A DNA stretch of 64,000 nt from assembly GCF_000003815.2 (NCBI RefSeq), contig NC_049983.1, forward strand, positions 14,804,212 through 14,868,211. Direction: 5' to 3'. Shown piece after piece: positions 55,019 through 64,000 of this stretch; positions within the stretch are counted from its first letter, which is position 1; the number at the start of each line of letters is the position of its first letter. This stretch comes from Branchiostoma floridae. Its lineage: Eukaryota > Chordata > Leptocardii > Amphioxiformes > Branchiostomatidae. Below the pieces are notes generated by a model. The model was given only the letters and a program-made list of their open reading frames with translations, had not been told where the DNA came from and did not search any database. Both the position numbers and the translations under genes were made by a program.

Positions 55019-58000
55019 CTGTATCGGTGGCGGAATTGCGCGCTTTGGCAGGGAATAGATCTCTCTGACATCAAATGAAAGAAGTTGGACAATCTGATTA
55101 AACCTGGATTGAAGTGCTCGAACACGCTTCTAATCTGCTCCATGATCCACCACAACTTATAACGTTATCTAAAATGTACCGCGTCCCTCAACCCGAATCT
55201 TGTTACCCACAAACGTGCACTGCAGATTCTCATCATTTGTAACACCCTCAATACAGCAGCGTCTTGGGTAAGGAGCAGGTGTTGAAATAGATAAAGTCAA
55301 ACCTATGTGATTAATAATTGCGATGAGGTTTACTAGGCGGGGTCGTCATCATATGTTAGACAAGGATGCCGACTTTGAAGGTACTGTTAGACTGACTGAA
55401 GCGTACTAGTTACTTTTAGATTTGTCTTCAGAATTAGATACGGAACATTTGCTGCACCCCTCCGACTGTTTTACTGATCTGTAATGTATTCCTGCTTAAT
55501 TCACGATTCCTCTCCGAAATATCACAAACGTAAGTCCCATGACATGAACGTCGCGGTATGCTGTACAGAGTTCGCTAATGGAAGACGCACAGTTGCCTCC
55601 CGCTATTCCAAAACTTACCGTCGTGCAACAGAATGAAGATTCATCGTCTAATCTGCTGACAATCTAAAACATTCTTCGAGGGACGCCGGGCGTGAAAATG
55701 CGTCCCTATTTAGATCGCGAATGGAGGACTCTTGATATGGAGCCGAAATTAAGGTTTAGACTGTTCCCCCATGCACTATGAGATCATATCACTCTCACAG
55801 TGCTCTGTGTCACGGTGACTGTGTGTGCCCATTATGCTTTAATGCGTCATTCCGTCTGAGGAAGCTTGTGGGAAACCCAATATGTTAGCAGGCGGGCAGC
55901 AAGTGGACCTGAAATAAAAGATATTCCACCCAAACTGTACCGATAAATGTTTCATACAATGCACATCAAAGAATCGATAATTTAAAGAAGACTAGGGTTC
56001 GCCTTCGTCTACCTATGGAATAAGTTAGGCAACACCATCCGGGTCGTGTTGCAGTTGGATAGTTCTCCGGGGCAGTAGACATGTAATTTTGTTCTCTCCA
56101 GGAGTAATTTGTATTCCGTATACGAGGAACAAAGTTAAAACCACTGGGGCACTCGTTATTGTGTGATGGAGACGAGCACTGGATTAAACACAAGCTGGAT
56201 TGTCTGTCGTTTCTGGAAGTTAGTGGCTCCCATCTTAATGATTCAGTTTCTACTTGTCAATAATACTAAAGGAACTAAATACGACAGCTCTGCGTACGGT
56301 CTTAATGAGGAGACTGTTCAAAGGGGCAGTCAAGGATGAAGTAATAAAGTGCACGTCTTCTGTTGTTAAAGTGAGAGAGTAAGCTGCCCACGGTCATTTT
56401 ATTCACGCTTGTATCAATTTATGAATCGTTAGAGTTGTTTCTTGTACAATCGGACGATAACTCTCGCAGATTCGAGACCAATAAGTACTAAACAAATATA
56501 CTTGCAGCTGGCTAGATCTCTGCTGAATTATGGAGTTTGTCAGGCCTAGGCCTCCATTCCACTTGGCGCGCTGAGACGTCGCTGAAACCTCAACTGGATT
56601 TGTGTGACATTACTTTTACAATTAAAATATCATGCAAAATGTAAAAGTACTGCTGAAATACAGCAAAACACACAAATCGCAAATAGACTCATTTATTTTA
56701 TATATGAAATCCGTTGAGAGATTTTTGTCAAATTTAAGGTCAAACAGTGTACCTTTGGCAAGTCGAACTGAAGACCGCAGGCCGTGGAAGACTTATGTTG
56801 ATTGTATTGCTGCCCCTACGGGCGATGAGGCGAGTCCTTGGGGTACTATGTAACAATGTCCCTTTCACACCATCCCGAATGGTGTCTCTCGTTTGTTCAT
56901 TCTCTCATTTGTTATTTCAGAAAGTATGAAATGATGACCTCAGGGTCTTGCATACAGCTGCCATTTTGTAACTATCATTTGTCTTACTGTTTACTACCAG
57001 TCCTTAATGACAAAATGTGTGAGGGCTGTATGGTCAAAGGGATCCATCTTTGTTTGTGAGAAGGCATTACACAAAAGTTACTCCATCTGGCAGCGATCCC
57101 TTTGATTTAGTGATAGATGCCGTCGTTTTACAGCTGCCCGTTTCATCGTGCCATTATTCACTATATATGTAGGCCACAAATGCAATGATACATCTCTAGA
57201 ATTCACAAGTTCTACGCATGTCCATAATTAGTTGCAGACACGTTAGGCTATTAAAATTCATACTGTCTATGTCTATGATTAGCCGTTAATCTGCTTGATG
57301 AATTCAAAACAGCATCTTGAGCAATCGATCAAGTGTATCTGGAAATGAAACAGCACTTGCTAAGTACCAGCCTTAGTTATAGCTTTGCATTAGTAAGCGC
57401 GACCAATTTGTACGTTACCATTGCACACTGGTATACACGTGACCGCTTCAGTGATGTATCTGGTTTAACGACCACTATTACAGAAATTATTCGTTATCAA
57501 TACACATTGTATCTGTTAAGCACACTAAGTTTTTGGCTGCGAATTTTGAAAGAAAAAGTTGCAAAGTCTGATACATCCGAAAATGACGATTGATGCAACA
57601 GTGTACCGGTAATGATTGAGAATGATTATTGTTACGTTATCTCTCTCGAACATTAACGTGGTGCCGCTCCACAAGGCAGCTAACTACACATGTAATCATC
57701 TTAGTTTCGCTTATTCCTAAAAGGATGGAGGATGTGATGCTACAAAATTATTTAAGAATGTTGTAAGATCAAGCAGTTGAAGATGCAGATGACTAGAATC
57801 AAGTAACGTTGTTGAAGAGTATTGAAACAAATTCACTGATTCATGATAAATGATAAAAACGTTTGACACTTTGTCAGAGATCTGCGTTTCCAAAACGTTA
57901 CCATACTACGGGGACTTGCTTGAAGGCAGGCATAAAGATAAACATTTTGCTAAATGTATAATTAGCCAGCTTGTCATGAAATTTTATTTGATATTGCTTA

Positions 58001-59260
58001 ATGATATCTCTTATGTCCTTGGACGTCCTTGTCCTTCATAGACTTTAGTGTGGATCAATTTGTTCTGGTGGCCTGTTTCAAATGGGACATTTGGAAAAGA
58101 GTCTCTACGACGGTAGTTACGAGTGTATTAGATATCACGGACCTGAGTGGTATCTAGAATGATGACAGCGACCCATGAAAAGGTTAACACATCCTGTAAA
58201 TTGGAAATGTCTCAATATGCTACACTCTAAATGCCAAATATGACAACTTCTTCTTGGCAATAAGGCAGCAGTCAGTGGTAAATCCATGTCCACATAAAAG
58301 TCGGTTTGCATTTGATTACTTCTTAAAACGTTGGGTGGGAGGCGAGAGTGTACGTACATGACTAAGAAGAAAAATGTTGAATATATGAGGTGCCGTTGAG
58401 GCAAATGTATAATGTTTGTGAACATAGAGCTGGAGGGTCAAAATTGATAAGTTAAATGGTAAAAGAACATATTGTTGTAACAAAGGCAGAAGCCATCATT
58501 CGACAACATTCAACATTTATGACGACTTCAGAGACTGCTGCGGCAATTTTGCTGATGGTTGGTTGATAGGAATATGATTACCTTTCCCATTACAACATGA
58601 CTGAGACTTGGAGAGCGTCCAAAATCATTTAATGTGCTATCAGCAGGCGGAACCCCGGATAGATATCATGGTCGCCTTCATCATCAGCAACAAGTAACTT
58701 TTCTTTATTAAAGCTCCCATATACTGACCGTAACGGGAGACGGACTACTTCCTGACCACTGACACTCCACTCTAATTTATCTTAACTCGACATCCGGACT
58801 CGTCACACTATTCCTTAAAACGACCGCATTAATGGCGAAACTATAATTGAATCCGTCTGTGGTGACAATTTACCGTGCTGATTAAAATCTGTAGGGCGCT
58901 GTGCCGATTCAACAAGTGGCGAATTCACGTCCTCCCTTTGTGGTCGATAATTCCTGTGGAAATAAGGTGGAGACATTAACACTAGATTCCACCCACCGAA
59001 TGGGAACTGAATTTCCCTGGTAATGTCGGTTGGTTTCCTTTCACTTTATTCTTATCTCACGTAACACTTATATGTGGACATGAGTGCTATAAAACATCAT
59101 TACAGACGGCACAAGCATCGAGGTAACGACCGTACATGGTAGAGCATCTCCTAACGGCATGATCTTGTCTGACGCTCATGTAGGTCCGCCCGCTCCTATC
59201 CTTCTGGAGCATCGGGCAAAGAGAGAAGAATTCAAGCTCGCAATTGATTTTGCCCATGGT
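55019..59260. other. Intergenic stretch, nothing recognised
   Basis: No gene, RNA gene or clear repeat could be supported. Confidence 0.4.
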
Positions 59261-59354
59261 GAACATTTGTCGATTTCACTGCTGCAGAAAGCCGTTAAAC
59301 GAGCCGCGCCCAACTCGTGAAAAGATCTGTGGCACTAATCTGTGGTACCGTGAA

Positions 59355-59577
59355 ATAAGTACATGGTAGTGTCTCACTTTCCAAAGTCGACGAGAGGACC
59401 ACCCCTTTCAATGGGTTAAAGTGGCTAAGTTACTGGGCGTGTACATCAAAGCACATCTCAGATGAAACGCCCATGTAAACTCAATGGTAAAGAAAGGTAG
59501 CATGAGAAAAAAATGTTGACTGTCTACAGAAGCCCTGGTCACCATCTACTTTAGCTCCATCCGACCAGTGTGAGAAT
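59355..59577 (+). pseudogene. CR1/L2-like LINE reverse-transcriptase fragment
   Basis: KYMVVSHFPKSTRGPPLSMG is followed, in another frame, by VAKLLGVYIKAHLR, a TGA, then NAHVNSMVKKGSMRKK. After a further shift comes ALVTIYFSSIRPV and a TGA before E. This matches the thumb region of CR1-type reverse transcriptases (FKLLGV.I..DL.W..HV..I.KKA......LVTIY.S.IRPVLEY). Two in-frame stops and two shifts show decay. The GXADD catalytic region is not present. Confidence 0.65.
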
Positions 59578-59659
59578 AAAAATTCAAATATTTAGCTGAA
59601 TGTTACCGTGCGCCTACAATCTGACTACTGCAAAGAGTTTGGTGGGTTCATCTTTCACA

Positions 59660-59890
59660 AGCGGTTGTTGCCCTGCTATATGTTGGAGAAGTAATGTGTC
59701 CGTCTTAAGTTCGATACTTGGCCTGTGCGCCTAATAACCAATTATCAGAAATCCCCTCTTAACGATAACAAAATAGCGGTTGTTGCCCTACTATCATGCT
59801 AGAGGAGTCATGTGTAGATTTTCAGTTGGAGACCTGGCCTGCCCAACAACAACTAATCATCCAAAATCCCATCTCAATGATGGTAAGATT
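59660..59890 (+). repeat. Direct duplication of about 115 bp next to the LINE fragment
   Basis: GCGGTTGTTGCCCTGCTAT (59661) recurs as GCGGTTGTTGCCCTACTAT (59776), each followed by GAG.AGT.ATGTGT, a GACCTGGCCTG-like or ACTTGGCCTGT segment and AATCCC.TCTYAA.GAT. It may be part of the LINE 3' region. Confidence 0.75.
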
Positions 59891-59899
59891 ATTGTACGT

Positions 59900-61900
59900 G
59901 AACTACTAAAAATCAACACATCATGATCCAGCCTTCGCAATGCATTACATGTACCTTACGTGTAAACTTGTAAGGTATGCAGACTGGGTAGCCTGACATT
60001 ATAAAAGAATTCCTGAGCCCAATATGAAGTGCTCCGTTGTAATTGAGGATTACAGTATAAAGGTCAGTAGTGCGCCAAAAGTTTGACTTAAAGGAATTCT
60101 ATTCTTCATGTTATCGGTGAATCCCACAGATGCGCACGAGAGGAAATTAATTATGGACGTTTATGATCGGAGCATGACCCAGAATAACCTTACAATCGGA
60201 AAGCAATAAAATCGTATTATCACCACCGTGTGCATATGTCCTGTCGATGCATGGCATTAAATCTGCCAGAGAAGGGCAAGCCAACAGGAAGTGATGGACA
60301 TACCTGAGCAACTTCTAGTGCTTATAGGAAACAGTTTGTATGAGTCACGTACGTATGTGGCAAGGCGCAATATTCAAATGCAACTAGTGACTGCGACGAA
60401 TATGATATCATACATGATAACAGTTGCAGTACAGTCAACAGCTTCTGGGAGATTTAAAGTTTAATTTACAGCGGTCCACACTAACCAAAACTGATCTCTG
60501 ACTCAGACAACAGGGTTGACATGGAGGAAACGTTTAGTCGCCTGTTCCAGAGCCAACCAGTGATGATGATGATAACAGCTACACCAGCAACTGTCGATAG
60601 ATTTGTCTCTTTACAAAGTGAACTATTGCCTTGTGTAAGAAGTATACTAAACGTAAAAATACACATATGACAGTTGAGAGCTGTAAGGTGAAACTCATCG
60701 TACACTGCATATTCTGTAGCACGCAAGCGTAAACCCATACTGGATCCGTTAATGCACCTTTTGATTTAACACGCTTGTTTCCATGGACAATTATCGACAG
60801 TATGAACCTGACTGATGACAGGAACTAGACGTAACCGGGTCTCTCCGATAATAGGGAACTTCAGATGCTCCCCTCGGGACGCTATCTGACCGTTATCTCT
60901 ATTCTAACATTAATATGCATTCATGAGGATTAAAACTTTAAAAGGCTATCTCATCTGAAGAGGCAGTCAAGCTAGGTAAGTCTTGGGCTTTAACAAAAAT
61001 AGTTCTGGGCTACTAGTTCAGGGGATAAGACCACAGGTCACGGCATACAATATGATGTTGACTGTACACAAACGTTAGTTGAAGGGGGAAGATCAAAGTT
61101 GACTTTGGACCTCCTCTACAGTTTGGCAGACATCCATGAAATGTCTAGAGAATGTCCCAAATGCTCAACTCCTTGGGCTTAAGCAATTTCATCATCAACA
61201 GGGCGCTGTGTGTAAATGAGGTTTCGTTCTCTTGGCACATCCCAGCTATCCTTGTATTTGCACTATATAGTAAGATTAAAAATTAATATGTGTGCAACGA
61301 AGACAGGAAACCCTCTTCGACAGTGCACTCATAAACATCGAGATAACAAATTATAGTTTTTGTGTAATCTCGCTGCTCACATAGAAAGTCATATCTTCAG
61401 AGATTCATTCAGAACCTGATTTTTGGCTTCCTTTCTGAAACAGCATGTGCCATACCGTAAATGTCCGATATAAGAAAAATGTTTATGTCCAACTGAATCA
61501 CGCTTCCACTCCGTTCTGGTCTAAACCTCTGTCATTACGAAAATTCTCCTTCAGCTTACGTAAGCCACCATGGTTTGAAATAAGGACTGGATTGATTTCT
61601 TGGACTAGGATCAGAGGACGGCGGAATCACGGAACAAATCCCCTTGGGCGGACGGTGGCATTAGTGTTTCGGGTTGTAATCATGAGGAATAGTTGGATTG
61701 AAGCGGGCGCGACAATGTCATTGTGTAGAACCCCTCATTGTTGGCGTAAGGCCAGCACGACTTAAGGCGTACAGGCCGATAGGGTAAGGTAGGAGTGGTG
61801 AATGATGGGCCCAGGAATGCTGATACGACAGGATGGTGATAGATTTTTCCTCCTACCTTTCTGCTTCGAGCAATCTGTCCAACCCTATCTCTGCGTACAT
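59900..61900. other. Intergenic stretch, nothing recognised
   Basis: No gene or structured repeat identified. Confidence 0.4.
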
Positions 61901-61904
61901 CTAA

Positions 61905-61989
61905 GTGCGTCTATGTGCGTGTGTGTGCACGTGTGTCGTGTGTGTGTGTGCGTGCGTGTGTGTGTGTGTGTGTGTGTGCGCGTGTGTGT
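61905..61989 (+). repeat. (GT)n microsatellite
   Basis: Interrupted GT/GC dinucleotide tract with a pure stretch of about 12 GT units near 61953-61978. The open frames across it are artefacts of the repeat. Confidence 0.95.
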
Positions 61990-62506
61990 CAACGAGATAC
62001 AAAGACTTTGCTCAATTTACATCTGATAGACATTCCACACAGCGGACGAAGACTGATTCGTCCACATGTAAATTGATATTTGGACGAAGGTTCTCGACCA
62101 AATGTGTTGTAACTTCGGCAGGTAATCTTTGAGTCACTGGCACCGGCGTGCATTACTTTCAACACAATAGTTCACCTTGTCTAGGTAAATGTGCCTAAGG
62201 CGCCCTCCCGTTGATGCTTGTCAGATATGCCTTGAAGCATCGAGGAGAAAAATGAGATTGATTTTTGTACGCTCTAAAATGGACCACTATACGTCACAGG
62301 CGTCGACTCACGGGCGGAAATTCGCACGTGGTGATATAAATCTTTAGCTAAGGTACCAATTAGGCAAATGTACCGAACCTCTCTGGTGACTTGTAAAGTG
62401 TATCATTAAACATTTGAGAAAGTACGCTGATGTAAACATTACGCATGATCAGATACATGCTAGATCAGTAACCATTACATAATGGCGGTACCAACAACAG
62501 AAGTTT

Positions 62507-62735
62507 GCACCGGTGCGGCACTGTGGGGTTCGTTGACTGCGGCACTGCTGTGTTATTTTCGCCGATTTTTTATAATCTAGATATTGCGTTATACGTAAAA
62601 GTATGAATTAGAGGACAGCAAAATACACAAAACGTAAGAAAATCCGTTCTTTATCTCTGTCTGAAATTCGTGGAGTATCTTTCGAACCCCGCAGTGCCGC
62701 ACCGGAGCCCCAAGTGCATTGAGATAACACCTAAA
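62507..62735 (+). mobile_element. GC-ended foldback MITE, copy C (left end truncated)
   Basis: It begins inside the left terminus (GCACCGGTGCGGCACTGTGG). It then shares CGGCACTGCTGTGTTATTTT, CGCCGATTTTTTATAAT, AATACACAAAACGTAAGAAA and the right terminus CCCCGCAGTGCCGCACCGG with copies A and B. The outer GGTGGTATCTCACTG sequence of the left end is missing. Confidence 0.8.
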
Positions 62736-63417
62736 GCTGACTAAATGTTCCGTTAGGACATATGACAGTGACGGAGCGTGCGTGTTAGACACCACGCAGG
62801 GCAGAGCTGGGTAATACGTCACTGAAATCCGCTCGGAAAGCTGGGTGTGATGGTAGTCCTTCTCCACACCTCCGTTCTCTGGGCTTGTAATCGCCACACC
62901 TTCACTTTGCATGGGCATCAATCATCAATTTACTTTCAACATGTTTACCAGACGTCTAGATCAACAAACTTTAATTCATTTGTTACCAAGAAAAACATTT
63001 GGAAGAAGTACGTATGCATAGTGTTTAGGGGAATTTACGGTGGAGCAAGGCTATAAAAATATCCAAAACAAAACACCACGTAGCGATTGATATTCTGTTG
63101 ATGTTGTTGCTGCTACGAGCTGGTTCAAAACTACAGTCTACTTTGATAATTATTATCTATATCATGATATTTCTATTTTCCTGGAGATGATTATTTTTTA
63201 GTCGAAAAATATGAAGCAATATTTTTCGAAGTACGACAACCAGAGGGATAAAAAGTCACGACAATAACTACATATATATACAACACGCGAATCAGCGCAT
63301 ATAGGTAAGGCACACAGCAGCCCAGCGTGACACGACATTGGCCTTCACCCCGGGCCCCATACAGCACGCACGCGGGATCAGGTCCATGTGAAAAGCCAGC
63401 TTTACATGACATCTTAA

Positions 63418-63599
63418 TGACGCGCTACAAGATAAACGACTTAAAGAAGCGGCTCGGGACTGTGACGAGAATACTCAGCAAGCTACGGAAGAAATGTTTA
63501 ATGGCAAAAAAAACTACAAAGGTTCGACAGAGAGTCCTGACACAGCATAATGTAGTTTTGAGAGCTAGCGGTCAAATTTTCAAGCTTAAGTTAAGCTGA
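63418..63599 (+). other. Unrecognised basic 60-residue open frame before an AATAAA
   Basis: The frame starts MTRYKINDLKKRLGTVTRIL and ends GQIFKLKLS, very Lys/Arg-rich, with AATAAA at 63644-63649, 45 nt after the stop. I recognise no domain. It could be the last exon of a gene, part of a mobile element, or chance; an ATG further upstream (63327) is also in frame. Confidence 0.15.
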
Positions 63600-63669
63600 A
63601 ATCTTATTTTATCTTAAACAAAAAGCTATGACATTTCAACTTCAATAAAGGTTAGACATCCTGGTAGAA

Positions 63670-63830
63670 AATTATGTATAACAAAAAATCAAGCAGCTGG
63701 ATATTCAGATGTTTCAGACAGCACCCACCATCCTGAGAATGGTGTCAATCACTGACAGAATCTATTGGATGTTGTCTGAAACTTGTGTCTCTTTAGAAAA
63801 TTAATCCAGTTGCTTTATTGCATTTGTATT
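63670..63830. repeat. Imperfect foldback near the window end
   Basis: AAGCAGCTGGAT...GTTTCAGACAGCAC on the left pairs with GTTGTCTGAAAC...ATCCAGTTGCTTT on the right, around TCAATCACTGACAGAATC. Arms are interrupted by indels. It resembles palindromic parts of dispersed elements. Confidence 0.5.
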
Positions 63831-64000
63831 ACGTGCTGGTCGATGTCTTTCAACGTTTGTAGAAGTTAAGAAATAGTGGTTAGTTTTGAAATAGACTTGT
63901 TCTTCCTTACCTTGACTTTATGAAACTAAAATACGGAAAAGAACGGAGTAGGATCTTTATTCTTAGTTTAGAACCATTAGGGAACGAAGGTACCGGATAT

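Noticed and set aside
61802-62132. Cys/Val-rich open frames
   Set aside because: They are translations of the GT microsatellite.

Overview
This is a eukaryotic (animal) genomic window. It is AT-rich and intron-rich, with GT-AG introns and many small, mostly non-autonomous transposable elements. One gene is certain: the 3' portion of a class C G-protein-coupled receptor of the metabotropic glutamate receptor (mGluR/GRM) family on the + strand, in eight coding exons from 900 to 15846. The first coding exon (signal peptide and start of the ligand-binding domain) lies upstream of the window. The receptor mixes traits of vertebrate group II and group III mGluRs, and the repeat landscape is dense in short foldback elements. 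An invertebrate deuterostome, with a lancelet (Branchiostoma) as my best guess, fits; the species assignment is inference.

Layout. 1-899: end of an intron. 900-15846: receptor exons (ligand-binding domain, cysteine-rich domain, seven-transmembrane domain, C-terminal tail) with every splice phase consistent; the exons join to 775 codons including the stop. 15847 to about 17075: probable 3' UTR with a candidate AATAAA. From about 17.1 kb to the end (47 kb) I recognise no intact protein-coding gene. That part holds decayed LINE fragments (19.5 kb +, 46.4 kb -, 59.4 kb +), a TA-flanked mariner-like element with long terminal inverted repeats (20.5-21.4 kb) and a truncated relative (40 kb), a TTAA-flanked element (51.5-52.3 kb), a MITE with 10-bp target duplications (33.5 kb), three copies of one GC-ended foldback family (11.0, 41.2, 62.5 kb), other foldbacks (34.3, 42.7, 63.7 kb), and several tandem duplications. 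A few promoter-like or first-exon-like spots (16.8, 30.3, 37.3, 46.7 kb) are low-confidence.

The most unusual structure is inside the receptor gene. The 3' end of the fourth coding exon in the window, together with its 5' splice site, has been amplified into a tandem array of 12 donor-like sequences (5298-5824, period 38-43 bp), part of it copied again as a ~249-bp block. Only the first donor keeps the receptor frame. Other tandem duplications abut exons of the same gene (immediately upstream of the next acceptor, upstream of the last exon, and in the 3' UTR), and a foldback element lies about 60 bp before another acceptor.
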